Notes: generated by a model from the sequence alone, not told the origin. 64,000 nt of DNA from Bradysia coprophila (GCF_014529535.1 NC_050738.1:14834062-14898061), one strand, 5' to 3'. Positions 1-12,599 are shown, numbered from the stretch's first letter. Numbers and translations are program-made.

Positions 1-26
1 TATACGAGGGGACCTCTAGGAGGCCT

Positions 27-257
27 GCGGACAGACAGATTCAAAAAATTTCTTGAACCAGCCCTAGACATAACTCATTAGTAGTAATAACTGATACATG
101 TAGATAAACATAGATAGATAGATAGATAGATCTAGATATATAGATAGATCTAGATATATAGATAGATAGATCTAGATATATAGATAGACAATACTGCTAT
201 ATTTCTGTATTACCTACTGATGTCGGGGTGCGGACAGACAGACTCAATTTTTTTTTG
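27..257. repeat. GATA-type microsatellite between two short direct repeats
   Basis: Positions 110-188 are made of GATA and TAGATCTAGATATA units. They are flanked by two copies of GCGGACAGACAGA followed by a T/A-rich run (27-54 and 230-257). This is a simple repeat seen directly. A similar GGACGGACGGAC run lies near 15810 inside another repeat, so the flanks may belong to a dispersed repeat family. Confidence 0.6.
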
Positions 258-674
258 AAGACCCGTTTCTCTGACGAGAAACTGGAATAACACTTCGTTT
301 TGTATGAAGATTTGTTAGCGATCAACTGTAATGCTATTATATTGTCAATTTGTTTTTGTTTGGCAGAGTCCAAGTCAAAAATTATGTGTTGTATTCGTAT
401 TTTGCAGTATTAACTCAGTGCGAATTAGTTTGTTGAACTACTGAAAAATTTAGCGTGTAGGCTTACACCAAGTTTGTAGTTAGAAATGTTCGGAAGGAAA
501 ATGTCAACTTATTTGAGAAATTGTAATTCTTTTGAAGAATGTGCTGTGACACAGCTTAATTGGACCGTATTGAATCTTATGCGTTTTTATTGCCTTTTCC
601 CGCATCTCCAGCCAAATTTTTGATGTAAGTAGATCATTGTCAATGTCGTTTGAGATGTCAAATGAGCTGTCATT

Positions 675-744
675 TTCACAAAGCTAACCACAATGTTACA
701 CAAATTTATATGGAGCTGTCTTTGTTTGAGGTTAGCTTTGTGAA
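675..744. repeat. Short inverted repeat (hairpin)
   Basis: A 15-bp arm TTCACAAAGCTAACC at 675-689 is repeated inverted at 730-744. It lies in otherwise unassigned AT-rich DNA (258-782), where no gene is seen. It may be a decayed MITE. Confidence 0.5.
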
Positions 745-782
745 ATAGACTGTTTTGATCAGAGAAGACTAGAAGACTAGTT

Positions 783-843
783 AATTATAACTTGCCTTGG
801 GGTACATGTCAAAATATTACTTTCTCTTTCAAGACCAGTCTAT
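783..843 (+). repeat. Dispersed 60-bp repeat, copy 1
   Basis: The unit contains ACTTGCCTTGGGGTACATGT followed by a TTTCTCTTTCA stretch and ends in CTAT. Related units in the same orientation lie at 1038-1096 and twice at 40562-40706. The Tc1-type MITE 848-1037 sits between the two left copies. The nature of the parent element is unknown. Confidence 0.55.
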
Positions 844-847
844 TATA

Positions 848-1037
848 CAGTGTTTAAGGAGAGCGAAAACCAGTTAAATTTAATTGGTATCGGGGTCAGC
901 TGTCAAATATTCATCAATGAAAAAAGAAATTGAGAGGTGAGCCCAGTTTAAATTTTTATGTGATTTCTCTCATTTTGACGTGTGACCCCGAGACCAGTTT
1001 AAACAAAGTGGTCAAAAATCGCTCTCCTTAAACACTG
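848..1037. mobile_element. Tc1/mariner-type MITE with TA target duplication
   Basis: The element is 190 bp. Terminal inverted repeats read CAGTGTTTAAGGAGAGCGA on the left and its complement on the right, each flanked by TA. A second inverted pair, CGGGGTCA/TGACCCCG, lies further in. CAGTG ends with TA duplications are typical of Tc1/mariner. There is no coding capacity, so it must have been moved in trans. Confidence 0.8.
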
Positions 1038-1096
1038 TATAAGTTGTCATGGGGTACTTGTCCAAATATTTCTTTCTCTTTCATCATAACACTCTA
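1038..1096 (+). repeat. Dispersed 60-bp repeat, copy 2
   Basis: This is a diverged direct copy of 783-843 (GGGGTACTTGTCCAAATAT, then a CTTTCTCTTTCATC stretch). It begins directly at the right end of the Tc1-type MITE. Confidence 0.5.
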
Positions 1097-2240
1097 TTGA
1101 CAACTCATTTGACATTTTGAGGCAAGAAACCGTTATTTGACACTGATCTATAATAAAATAATTTTTTGATAATTTAAACGATTTCAGCCTTTATTTATAC
1201 GCTGATTACCAGTGCATACATTGTAGAAGTTCATTTCAGCAAATAAGTGACAGAAAATCAACATATTTTGTGTGTTCGAATTTAAATTATTGCGCTTTTC
1301 CGAATTTCCTAGTTGATTTGAGTTGTGATCGTTGGATGGAGCAAGTATCAATTGTTAAGAAGAATCATGTTGGAGTGTGTCTTAGGAGGAACAATTATGT
1401 CTCCTACCATTATTTTAAGCTCGAACGGAACTTCAACGAATTCTCTAAGTCTTCTTCAAGGCGTATTCATTAAAAACGTTAAAGGGTTTTCTTATTGATG
1501 TTTTAAACATTTCGATCTCATAGGAATCAATTAAATATGTCTATGAGGAATGTGTACGGGAGTAAAAAAATATCATTAAAGGACATCTGCTTATCGGCAT
1601 TTCAATCTCTTCGAATGTTATACAACAGGGAAAATAGGATTGAATACAGAAACAATGCACCTGCCAGTGAATTATGAGAAATTTAATTCCCAAGCGTGGC
1701 ACGGAGTTAGAAGTATAGAATATACATGACGAGGTGCAGATCTGATTGAAGCCAACGATATCAATGTGACAGAATCCCTGCCCAGTCTTGGGAGAATGAT
1801 CGAATTCCAACCAATCAGGAGAAGCACATTTAAATCCAGAGATATTCCCTACTATCTGTTTGGACTTCCCCAGCAAATATCAAGCCTATTTAAACACCTT
1901 TCTCTAGGTGTTTTTGAATTCACTTTAGTTGTCTCACCCGACCCGCAACTTGTATTACAAAAATAAGTGAATTTAGAACCTGTGTGAACATTAATAATAA
2001 AATTTAAATCATTTCAAATTACATGTCCACGAGCACACTACAACACATTACACTGACTTATTTGGTACTTTGATGGTCCGTTGCAAGAACCACAACATTA
2101 ACACGATTGCTGAATCACAAAGATATTCCTTCATTTACCATTGATCGTGATGCCATTTTTCTTACACAAAAAAAAAATTCAAAAATTTTTTGATTTTTTT
2201 TTTTGTTGACAAATTATTACAAAATGAAGTTGGTTCACAA
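1097..2240. other. No gene recognised
   Basis: This is AT-rich sequence with short open frames only (for example 1270-1473 and 1766-1966) that resemble no family I know. A/T homopolymer tracts lie at 2165-2205, just before the RT relic. Confidence 0.5.
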
Positions 2241-2244
2241 AAAA

Positions 2245-2720
2245 ATAGTCCAGCAGAAGCAGCAAAATATCTAGGTCTAAATCTAGATGGCAGACTTAAC
2301 TAGAAACATCATGTGAAACAAAAATCTCAACAAATGAAACACAAAACGAGACAAATGTACTGGTTGGTTGAATATAATTCTATTGGTACTCGCACCAATC
2401 TGGAAGTACGTCTCAGCGCTTTGGGACTGTGCTAAGAAATCGAACACAGATATAATACAAACAAGTCAAAACAACTTCCTACGCATGATCGCATAACTAA
2501 TGCTTATCGTTACGTGACAAATAAGGAAATACACAGAGATTTAAAAATGCAATGGGTAGTCGACGTAATTCGGGAAAACTCCATAAGACACGAGAAGAGA
2601 CTTCTAAACCATACCAACGTAGAAGCCATCCTATTACTAGATATTACAAATGAAGTAAGGAGACTAAAACGAGTTAAACCACACGAACTGACCAGAAGAA
2701 GGATGCTTACAGCACATTAA
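2245..2720 (+). pseudogene. Jockey-like LINE reverse transcriptase relic (C-terminal part)
   Basis: Conceptual translation gives KYLGLNLDGRL, then QMYWLVEYNS, then NKEIHRDLKMQWVVDVIREN and EVRRLKRVKPHEL. This is the thumb/C-terminal order of Jockey-type ORF2 proteins. Stops and a frame change near 2300-2500 break it; the last 68 codons (2514-2720) are open. It is 5' truncated and clearly dead. Assignment is from motif order; the exact clade is not certain. Confidence 0.7.
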
Positions 2721-2932
2721 TTTGGGCCTCGACCATTGGGTCGTCAATCCTGTACACGTCTTACGTCTTCTAATTACGCAAGTAAAAGGGAGATGTACAA
2801 TTCAACACCAGTAATAAATTAAATAACAAAATCGACAGAACAAAAATCAACACGTCCGACCTCAAGCGAAAAAAATGACTCAAAACGTATAAGCATATAC
2901 GTATTTTTTCAGTATAAGTAAGGATATGTTGA

Positions 2933-3423
2933 TTTATCTCCTGCAAGCTGATATTTCATACATTACGCGTTTCTACATATAAACACAAACACATGCATAA
3001 CCACGGCATATACGATTGGATAATTCACACAAAACCCACCTAGGGTAAATTTACTTTCCATCTACATATTTGAAAAAAAAAATCGCCGAAAGGCGGAAGC
3101 GAACACGGGACCAGCAGCATATCAACCAAACATGCTGACCACTACGCCAACAAATCACATAACGCGATGCAATTGGTGTCCGTAGTGGTTCGTTAGTCAC
3201 TTCTACATCGATCAAATAATCAGAGTAGTCGGAATGATGTGATTTGAACGAAATGTCGAGGTGGATAGTATATGTTTGTGAGTAAGTAAATAAAGGATTC
3301 TCTGTATGATGTTTTTTTTGTTGTGAATGCGTTTTAAAACAACATGCTTAATTAATTAATTTTAAATCCAAATTTTTGTGGTTATTTCGCTAATGTATGA
3401 AATATCAGCTTGCAGGAGATAAA
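2933..3423. repeat. Foldback element with 33-bp arms
   Basis: A 33-bp arm at 2933-2965 (starts TTTATCTCCTGCAAGC) recurs inverted at 3391-3423. The 425 bp between hold a tRNA-like SINE fragment on the minus strand and unassigned sequence. No target duplication was identified. Confidence 0.6.
3083..3155 (-). repeat. tRNA-derived SINE fragment or tRNA relic
   Basis: On the minus strand TTGGCGTAGTGGTCAGC (3134-3150) fits a Pol III A box, and GTTCGCTTCC (3095-3104) resembles a B box about 35 nt downstream. T-arm pairing looks poor, so this is not a functional tRNA gene. A tRNA-derived SINE head is the simplest reading. Confidence 0.45.
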
Positions 3424-3429
3424 ACATTG

Positions 3430-3509
3430 TTCTACCTTAGTGTATATTTCTCGAATCACTTCTTATACATACATACGAAGTTATTCTCGAAATATACACC
3501 AAGGTAGAA
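3430..3509. repeat. Short foldback
   Basis: Imperfect arms (TTCTACCTTAGTGTATATTT on the left) pair across a short centre of TACATA repeats. It lies directly right of the foldback ending at 3423 and may be part of the same composite. Confidence 0.55.
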
Positions 3510-3530
3510 AATGTACTAATACTGTTGGTG

Positions 3531-3942
3531 TTTTTGAATCGGACACACCATTTTTGTTTCCCGACGTTTATGGTGCTATCGATAGGGAATTTCAAGGTGA
3601 TCATTTCGTAGAAGAAGTTTTTTTTAGAACGACCTCTCCAGCTTGGGGCGACTCTAAGAAAATTTGAATATTTCAAAATCATGACCTTTTCAAAACATTG
3701 TCGGGTCGAAAGGTTGTAGCAGTGAGTCAGTGTGAGGCATCAAAGTCCAAATTTAATGTTTTGTTAATGAGCACCCTAACCGATTTTTCATTTTATTGGC
3801 TTAAAATGAAGGCTAGCACATCCCATTTAACTTATCAGAAAATTGGGAGGGGGTTTTCAATTTTTTCAACAAATCTTAAAAAACTTTCTTTTGGGTGCCC
3901 AAGCCCATATGTTTGACTAAAAATGAAATTAATTGCTATGTA
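3531..3942 (+). repeat. Left arm of a 7-kb-spaced inverted repeat
   Basis: About 410 bp match 10404-10921 in inverted orientation, from TTTTTGAATCGGACACACC to AATTAATTGCTATGTA. The right copy carries about 85 bp extra near 10660-10750. The left copy ends exactly where the TIR of the 3941-4740 element begins; the right copy ends where the LINE 3' tail begins. It contains no convincing gene. Confidence 0.8.
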
Positions 3943-4740
3943 TTGGTTGACGCTGGCCAAACAATTATATGCACTAAATAGTATTTTGCATAACAAGGGG
4001 CGAAAGTAAAAAAATTCAAACGTGTGAAGTTTGCAGCCCGCGCCGCAGGCAAGGGCGGCAATCACACGATTTGAATTTTTTTACTTTTGCCCCGAGTGAT
4101 GCATACTATTATCAACAAAATTTGCTGTAGAAACACCAAAATGCCGAAAAGCGCGGGGGTCCAGGGGGCAGCAGCCCCCTGGTATAAAAATAAAAACAAT
4201 TTAACAAATGAAATTACTGTAAACATACATTCACTTGCTCACAAAACATTTGGCTATCGTCAACACAACACTACACTCAATGCGTACTTTCAATCAAGTG
4301 AACATGTGTTTTCGAGACATATGAGGACCGAAAGTAAAATGATGACAGTGACATTTACCTTCGGCCCGCAAATACGCAAGCCCACGGGGCGAAAGTAAAA
4401 TGATGACAGTGACATTTACTTTCGGCCCAAGGCCTGAATTTTTTTACTTTCGGTCACCATTTGAGGACCGAAAATACAAACTTTCGCAGTATTTGGCATA
4501 AAAAAGAACTTTAACCAAACTTGCCCTATTCGCTAACTGGTATTTTTGGAAAGGTGCGGTCTCAGGCTATCATATATAGTAGCAACTGAAGCTATAGCCA
4601 GCAGTGGATGTGCCAGAGATGGCCAGAAAGCTTCCCGATGGTGACAAAATCTATGAAAGTTGTCTTCTATTCACAAAGTAAAAATGTTAAAGTTCTTTTT
4701 AGTGCATATAATTGTTTGGCAGACCAGCGTCAACCAATAG
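3941..4740. mobile_element. Non-autonomous TIR element of 0.8 kb
   Basis: The left end TATTGGTTGACGCTGG...ATATGCACTAAA (3941-3978) is inverted at 4698-4739. Inside are a foldback at 3997-4093 (arms GGGGCGAAAGTAAAAAAATT), a tight hairpin CCAGGGGGC/GCCCCCTGG at 4161-4182, and a tandem duplication of a 40-bp unit (4328-4367 and 4389-4428) whose ends are themselves inverted (CCGAAAGTAA / TTACTTTCGG). No transposase is present; the superfamily is undetermined. Confidence 0.65.
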
Positions 4741-5000
4741 AAGAAGAAGAAGATAAACATTTGCTTTTTATCACTGCCAATAAATCGAGTACGATCAGCG
4801 TTTAAGTCATTATAAGCTATATAAATTGCTATCGGCAGTGTTAATGAAGCTTTTGAGTGTACCTAATCGTTGGAGTTTGCAACGTTAAGTTCCTGCTTCA
4901 ATTATATCTTACGTCCGAAATTTTTTTCTTTGCTCACATAACCTCAAAGTGTTTCAAGTCAATTGATGTATAAGTGTCACATCGTAATCAACGACTGTAA

Positions 5001-5403
5001 GTATACAAATCAGGTAAGAAATCAGATGTAAGTAACTACCGACCGATTAGTATACTTGCAGCTGCATCGAAGGTCTTCGAGAGGATCGTATTCAACAGAG
5101 TTTATCAGCATGTGCAGAGATTCATTACACCATCTCAACATGGTTTCGTCACTGGAAAATCGACTCTAACAAATTTAATTGAATTTGCAACACGAATAAC
5201 TGACTCTATACTCAATGGCGGTCAATTGGACGTGATTTTCACTGACTTCTCCAAGGCGTTTGACAAGGTGTCCCGCAGGTTGCTGCTGCTTAAAATGCAG
5301 AATTTTGGTATCAAATTGAACGTCCTGCAGTGGTTTGAGTCCTACCTAACGGATAGAACTCAATTTGTGGTAATTGGTGGTGGCAAATCCAACGGAATCA
5401 CAC
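5001..5403 (+). pseudogene. LINE reverse transcriptase, 5' piece of an interrupted gene
   Basis: The translation runs through the RT fingers/palm: SNYRPISILAAASKVFERIV, QHGFVTGKSTLTNL and the motif A segment LDVIFTDFSKAFDKVS, then SYLTDRTQFV. This is a CR1/Jockey-superfamily RT. It is 5' truncated (stop TAA at 4998). At 5403 the frame is cut by the 3.9-kb insertion and resumes in phase at 9309, so the two pieces were one gene. Catalytic Asp of motif A is present; the YADD-equivalent lies in the 3' piece. Confidence 0.85.
5383..5403 (+). repeat. Left copy of 21-bp direct repeat at insertion boundary
   Basis: The sequence beginning GCAAATCCAACGG and ending TCACAC is repeated exactly at 9309-9329. 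It encodes the same RT residues (KSNGIT), as expected of a target-site duplication inside the LINE gene. Confidence 0.85.
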
Positions 5404-5521
5404 CGTATCCGTATCTCTATCATCCCTATCATTATCATCATTATCACACAACAATTCACGAAATTTTGAGAAAATCGTGAAACACTTCCGAAAATTCGTG
5501 AAAATATATTCGCCTGTACAG

Positions 5522-5605
5522 GTAGAGAGGCGCACTGTCGTTCGACGCATCCATAATAAAATGCTAAAGCTGCTGTACGAGTTGAATGATAGACGGCACG
5601 GATGG
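5522..5605 (+). pseudogene. Exon-like block of an unrecognised gene
   Basis: An 84-nt open block lies between an acceptor-like TGTACAG and a donor-like GTAAAC. It encodes a basic helix-like peptide beginning VERRTVVRRIHNKMLKLL. The bounds and codon pattern look like a real exon carried in with the insertion, but I do not recognise the gene. Neighbouring exons were not found. Confidence 0.3.
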
Positions 5606-6232
5606 GTAAACTTTTTTTTATTTAACATTTTTCAGTTGATTTTTCTTGCACATTCCAGCTAATTTTCGATTTGACTTATTTAAAATGGAAAAGAGTTGAC
5701 TGCATTGATTTTGTATAGGCGCGACATTCTCTGCATTTATGGAAATTGATAAAATTTAAATAAAATAATTGATCAATTCACAAAACGTGGATAGCATCCG
5801 GTACATGGACATGGACGGAGCAAATGAAAATTTCAAGAATGGATTGAACATTCAGTAGAGAGGTCAACTCCTGTACACTTTTCAACTAAGTAATTTAAAC
5901 AAGTCAAAGATTTCATTCCTTTCGTAAAACTGTTTCGTAAATGTGTCTTTTCAATGAACACTCTTCAATCGTACTGCTCCACCCGATCAAAAAAAAAAAC
6001 CAAAAAAATTAATCAAAAAGCGTTCTCAAACCGTACGAATGCGAAATTGAACAATAAAAACCACCCATACACACTGCGCGTAAATCATATACACATCGAA
6101 GTGTTGAGAAAAAGGAGCGTACTTGAAAGCCCCGTGGATTATGCTCTAAATCACAGCACGAATGCATCGAACAAAATGTGTATTGCCACTGTTACCACCA
6201 ACTGAAAGTCCTTTCAGTATTTCCACACTGGG

Positions 6233-6715
6233 TTGCTCGAAAAACACTTGACAACGTTCGCATTCTACACGCGTTGCACAAAACTGTTCAAAATGTACGG
6301 TGTGATTTTAACGCGATTTTTTCCCCGTGTTTTCCTTTCCACTTTCGTTCGTACTCGTTTTTTCGGCAACCAGGGCGAAAGTTGCAAGTTCTATGAAGTC
6401 ATTCGCCAAATGAATGACATGAGAAAAACAATCACCGATGAGATGCAGCACAGTAATACGCACTACCGGCGCATCTTTCAACATCAAAAAGCCAAAATTG
6501 ATCGGATAATGGACCGAATAGAATTCGAATGCGGTCATCAACATCGTCAATCCATTCGGACGTCGGCATTGCGGCGCAGCAATGACCAAACTCGTTCGGA
6601 ATTGATTCGGCAGCGCAACGGCTACCGAGCCCAACGACGGATAACAGCAATTCGGCGCAATCGCCAGGAACGCCAGGACAACATAGTAAACGGTGTCCGT
6701 TTGATTTCCTTTTAA
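6233..6715 (+). CDS. Basic open reading frame of unknown function
   Basis: 160 codons are open, with Arg/Gln-rich, helix-prone sequence in the second half (QRNGYRAQRRITAIRRNRQE). It lies inside the 3.9-kb insertion. No known domain is recognised. An overlapping 157-codon frame is open on the opposite strand (6308-6781), so openness alone is weak evidence. It may be an exon fragment of a captured gene. Confidence 0.2.
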   Translation: MLEKHLTTFAFYTRCTKLFKMYGVILTRFFPRVFLSTFVRTRFFGNQGESCKFYEVIRQMNDMRKTITDEMQHSNTHYRRIFQHQKAKIDRIMDRIEFECGHQHRQSIRTSALRRSNDQTRSELIRQRNGYRAQRRITAIRRNRQERQDNIVNGVRLISF

Positions 6716-7200
6716 TCGAAAAGTGAAAATTTTTGAATTTGATTCTTTTTGAATAAAAAAATTTGAAGTTGTCACTGTCAATTGCTTGCAATTAATTTGT
6801 TCCCTTTTTTTGTTCCCGTTGTTAAGTGTATGGCTTCTGGGTGGCTTCAGATGATACGAAATGTACGGACGAGTTAATCATTGGACTTTCGGTTTAACAA
6901 ATTTCTTGATACAAAGCGTTACAACGTTATTCCAATTTTAATTCAATTTAAGTGACAGACAATCAGTTTAACGAAGTAACTGGCTTTAATGCTGCTCGTT
7001 CCAATATCAGTTGCTTTACTAAAACCGCCGATGCTCGGCTTTGGTTGAATGGCTTTGGTAAACACGTCTCGTTTTGGGCGTCACTGCCTCCTCATACGGT
7101 AATTCAAAATAATTGTAAAAGTCAGCCGAATACGCAAGTTAGCTTATCCAGTACCGATATTGGCAAATGTATGTCTTTTCCCAGCACTTACATGGTATTT

Positions 7201-7335
7201 TTTGATGTAACCTGAAACGACGAAGCGCAAGGTTAAGATCCGTGTGCTAAACGGCTTAGAGTCGATGACGACACAAATACACAACAGCATATACCAGGCC
7301 GGGCCACTTTAATATCATCGGAAAAGCCTTGCTTG
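7201..7335 (-). repeat. Duplicate of GCN5 pseudogene exon/intron segment
   Basis: About 135 bp match 8212-8345 in the same orientation with scattered substitutions. It covers the small exon, the short intron and the start of the next exon of the GCN5-like pseudogene. The copies are about 1 kb apart, so the captured DNA was internally duplicated before or during insertion. Confidence 0.8.
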
Positions 7336-7806
7336 GTAACATCAGGTTATTCCCTTTCTGAAATTATAACGCCAATACACTGTTCGTTTAAGTGTGAATC
7401 AAATTATTGTTAAATAAAAAATCAACTAAAATTACCATCTTCCATAAACGTTTCGATTGGTCCATCGCTCACCAATGTACTTTGCCGTACATCTAACACC
7501 ATCTCCAAACATCATTTGTCCCACAGGCCAAACTCCTTCATTTTGGTTTGAAAATAGCGTTCTAGAATGTTGGCACATCTGCAATAACGAATGTAAGCGT
7601 AAAGTGTTGCTACATGTTAAATTGAGAATAATGCTCATCCCACCGAATATATTCAGTTTCAGGGGAGTTATACAAGCGACAATTGGAAAATATCCTTGCC
7701 ATGTCAGCCATGAACAGACGTCGTGTTACGTAGTATCTAAATGATTTTTTGTACGAAAAACGTTCATTCAACGGGTCTGTATGAATGCAATTGCGTTTTC
7801 AATGTC

Positions 7807-9117
<1,311 letters not shown>

Positions 9118-9308
9118 ATCCGATGGAATTTTGCGGTTGTTGTTGTCAAAATCAATTCTTATGCTAAAATATGTCATTGCTTAGCTTCATCCACTTTTTG
9201 TTGTCAAAATTGCTCAGCTACATCCACTTTACATCCAGTCATCCAGTCCAGGGTTGAATACGGTTTCGATGCACCATCCACGTAGTTGTTGTTGTAGTTG
9301 TTGTGACA

Positions 9309-9329
9309 GCAAATCCAACGGAATCACAC
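9309..9329 (+). repeat. Right copy of 21-bp direct repeat at insertion boundary
   Basis: It is identical to 5383-5403. The RT frame resumes directly downstream (SSGVPQGSILGP). Confidence 0.85.
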
Positions 9330-10403
9330 AGTCCTCCGGGGTTCCCCAAGGATCAATTCTGGGACCACTACTGTTTCTACTATTCATTAACGACCTACCT
9401 GATGTCTTTACTTCGTCCTGCTTGCTATTCGCTGATGACAACAAAATTTTTCGCAAGATCGAAAGCTCAGCAGACAGTTTCAACCTGCAATCAGACATCT
9501 CATCCTTATCAAAATGGTGCATTAATAATGAACTGAAACTGAATCCGGAAAAGTGTTCTATGATGTCTATAATGTACAAACCTCAGCCGATAGAGTATCA
9601 TTATCACGTCGAAGATAAGGCTGTTGAAAAGATGTCGTTTAAAAATGACCTGGGTGTCACATTCAACAGAAAGCACAATTTCAGCGAACATTTCTCGGAA
9701 ATCACAAAGAAATCCTATCAGATGATTGGCTTCATATTTCGATCAACCCAGCATTTCAAGCGGCCGGAGAGCCTGATTAAACTTTACAACACTTACGTCC
9801 GCAGTAGACTGGAATATTGTTGTGCTGTGTGGAATCCGCACTATGACAAGTACAAGGAACAATTGGAAAAGGTACAACGGAAATTTACGCGGATGCTCCA
9901 CTACAGGTTCAACTGGGCCAAACCAGACTATCCGGCTAGGCTTAAACGACTCAAAATGAAAACCCTTGAGACCAGGAGACTAGAAATGGATGAGTTGGTT
10001 CTGTACAAGCTAATTCATAATAAGATTGTTACCAACCTGTCGTCACGAATCTCAATTCATCAACCCCAACGGTTTACTCGACAAAATGTCCACATTCTCT
10101 TTCACCTATCAACACCTTCATCCAATGTACAACTCAACTCGCCAATCTACCGTTTACAGAATCACCATAACATTTATTTTAAGTCCAATGATGTTTTCAG
10201 TTTAACGCTTAATCAGTACAAAAGGCTTGTGAAGAGTATGTATCAGTTTTGATGAGTGAAGTGTGACTTTGATAAGTTTTTTTTGCTTTCTCTTTTCTCT
10301 TTACTGCTTGTTAATTGAATTATTATTATTATTATATTCCGATCGATGTATAATTGGGCGTCATGCCTGTTCGTTTGATCTAAATAAATAAATAAATAAA
10401 TAC
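9330..10403 (+). pseudogene. LINE reverse transcriptase, 3' piece, with 3' UTR and tail
   Basis: Coding runs to 10252: SGVPQGSILGPLLFLLFIND (motif B region), CLLFADDNKIFR (catalytic FADD), then a thumb/C-terminal region with SRLEYCCAVWNPHYDKYKE and QRKFTRMLHYRFNWAKPDYP. The stop is TGA at 10250. A 150-bp 3' UTR ends in a (TAAA)n tail (10381-10403), typical of CR1/Jockey-type LINEs. The frame is open, so the break at 5403 is the obvious lesion along with the 5' truncation. The tail abuts the inverted arm at 10404. Confidence 0.85.
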
Positions 10404-10921
10404 ATAGCAATTAATTTATTTTTTAGTCAAACTTTCCATACATTTCCTCAAAAAAATCTCAGGAATATTGGCACCAAAAAAAAAATTTTTTAAGATTTGT
10501 AGAAAAAATTGAAAAACCCCCTCCCAATTTTCTGATATGTTAAATGGGATGTGCTAGCCTTCATTTTAAGCCAATAAAATGAAAAATCATTAACAGCTCA
10601 TTAACAAAACATTAAATTTGGACTTTGATGCCTCACCCTGACTCACAGCTACAACCTTTCGAACCGATGATATTTTTAAACGAAACGTCCGTCAATTCTC
10701 TACAAACTACCAGTAAATCAAAACCGACCGAGTCGGTCAATTCCGGGGTACAATGTTTTGAAAAGGTCATGATTTTGAAATATTCAAATTTTCTTAGAGT
10801 CGCCCCAAGCTGGAGAGGTCGTTCTAAAAAAAAACTTCTTCTACGAAATGATCACCTTGAAATTCCCTATCGATAGCACCATAAACGTCGGGAAACAAAA
10901 ATGGTGTGTCCGATTCAAAAA
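10404..10921 (-). repeat. Right arm of the 7-kb-spaced inverted repeat
   Basis: This is the inverted counterpart of 3531-3942. It holds about 85 bp (about 10660-10750) absent from the left copy. Together the arms bracket about 6.5 kb that includes the LINE and its 3.9-kb insertion. Confidence 0.8.
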
Positions 10922-10955
10922 AAAAATTCACCTGTTAGCATTCAGCATATGATAT

Positions 10956-11320
10956 TAGGCCTGTTCATTTTAGAGAAATAGTCTCAAATTCATCTGGCAT
11001 GGTGTCTATCTGGTCCGGAAGGCTAAAATATTGGACCCGTATTTTTTTTAGAATTTTAAAAAATAGTTTAGATCTGGGGAACGAAGCATTTGTTCAAATG
11101 TACGAAAGCATTGGTTAGAAGAGAGGAGAATGATGGTGTATATCTTTTTTACTCTTCTAACCAACGCATTCGTACATTTGAACAAATGCTTCGCTCCCCA
11201 GATCTAAACTATTTTTTAAAATTCTAAAAAAAAATACGGGTCCAATATTTTAGCCTTCCGGACCAGATAGACACCATGCCAGATGAATTTGAGACTATTT
11301 CTATAAAATGAACAGGCCTA
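10956..11320. mobile_element. Foldback MITE with exact 9-bp target duplication
   Basis: The element is 365 bp with arms of about 150 bp forming a near-perfect palindrome. Ends are TAGGCCTGTTCATTTTA and its complement. Flanks 10947-10955 and 11321-11329 are both ATATGATAT. A 9-bp duplication fits Mutator-like elements; the long arms also recall Foldback elements. A second, 3'-truncated copy lies at 21820-22167. Confidence 0.85.
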
Positions 11321-11329
11321 ATATGATAT

Positions 11330-12170
11330 ATACGTTTGTATACTGCTATCAGTATTTAAACATATACGGTTTTATACTGTGACCAGTATTTAATCAAATA
11401 CGTTTGTGTACTTACTAATGTAACAATCAGTCTATGATGAGCTTTTGTCGGGGCAACATATCTGTCACATGAATTTTACGAGGTAAGAGCAATATTCACC
11501 TTAACATTTTAAATTGAATCATCAGGAAATTCATGAAACAAATTCTACTTATCGCTTTCATATTATTGTTGATTTCTCTAGTTAGGTCTCGGTGTCGGTT
11601 CATTTCTCGTTAGGTGTCTGTGTATTGTTTATCGCTAGGATATCTTCTGTATCTTGTTAGGTCTTAGGAATTAGCAAATAATATGACACTGAAAAGTAGA
11701 ATTTGTTTCATAATTTCCGATGATTTAGTCGCCATTTTGGATTGACTTGAAGCGTGTTGCGTTGGTTTATTAAAGAGGAACCCTTGATGAGGTAAGATCT
11801 TTCAGGCTAGGCAACTAACGATATATTTGATGTATTAAACGCTGAATCAGGACTATACACGAACACCCATTTCCTTGAAACGTATTTCATTTCTTCAAAA
11901 ATTAAATAAAATTAAATCAGAATTTTATTACAAAAGAAATGATTAGAAGAAATTACGTATTAGAAAGTGTATGGAGATATACTGATTACGGATATAAACG
12001 TATATGCTGGTATACTGATCACGTATAAAAACGTATATGGTGATATACTGAAATTTCATATACTTCCATATACGTATTTTGTATGGGCTTAAGTCGAAAA
12101 AAGGGTATGTATACACTGCAGTACGTGTAAGGAAATTCTCATATACGTTTTAATACTTTTTCTTGCATAT
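11330..12170. other. Repeat-rich stretch with TATACGTTT/TATACTG motifs
   Basis: Short units of the type TATACGTTTGTATACTG recur at 11330-11420 and 11965-12160, some in inverted arrangement. The MITE 10956-11320 inserted beside the first cluster. No coding sequence is seen at 11430-11960. Confidence 0.45.
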
Positions 12171-12172
12171 TT

Positions 12173-12560
12173 TTTCGCTCGGGCAACAATACTAAACTCA
12201 ATGAACTACAAACTCTCCAGAACGGTTGCATCAAGGCTCTATTTCGACTGCACAAGAGAACCTCCACGACCTATCTCTACAGCACCAGCATACTTGCGCT
12301 CGGACAGCTAGCTGTTGTTGATCGAGATACGCATCTCCAAAATGATTAAAATGATGACAAAGCATAGTTTTGACATTATACTCAACCGTACCGTTTATCA
12401 ACGATCGTCGAGAAGAATGAGTCCAGTCTATGGTTCGCAACTTCATCCTTCTCTCCGACAGTCAATCAGCGATTAATTCTGAGCTGCAACAGTGCAATAA
12501 CATTGAGATTTTTCGATCGAAGGTGAAGCTTAAAGTGATGAGCGATTTTGGACCGTGGTC
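12173..12560 (+). pseudogene. LINE reverse transcriptase C-terminal relic
   Basis: Plus-strand translation gives ELQTLQNGCIKALFRLHKRT, then ILALGQLAVVDRD, and in another frame NSELQQCNNIEIFRSKVKL. This order is typical of the extreme C-terminus of CR1/Jockey-type LINE ORF2. Frameshifts and stops separate the blocks. Confidence 0.6.
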
Positions 12561-12599
12561 GCCTTATTATTTTAAAAACTGAAAACGATGACTTAAGGG

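Noticed and set aside
3083..3155. Functional tRNA gene
   Set aside because: A and B box-like motifs are present, but the T arm and acceptor do not pair well; listed only as a SINE or tRNA relic.
3410..3916. Frames on both strands near 3.4-3.9 kb
   Set aside because: They follow repeat sequence that recurs inverted at 10.4-10.9 kb with indels that break the frame.
4157..4182. Rho-independent terminator from a GC-rich hairpin
   Set aside because: The surrounding genes are eukaryotic and the hairpin is inside a TIR element; no transcript ends there that I can support.
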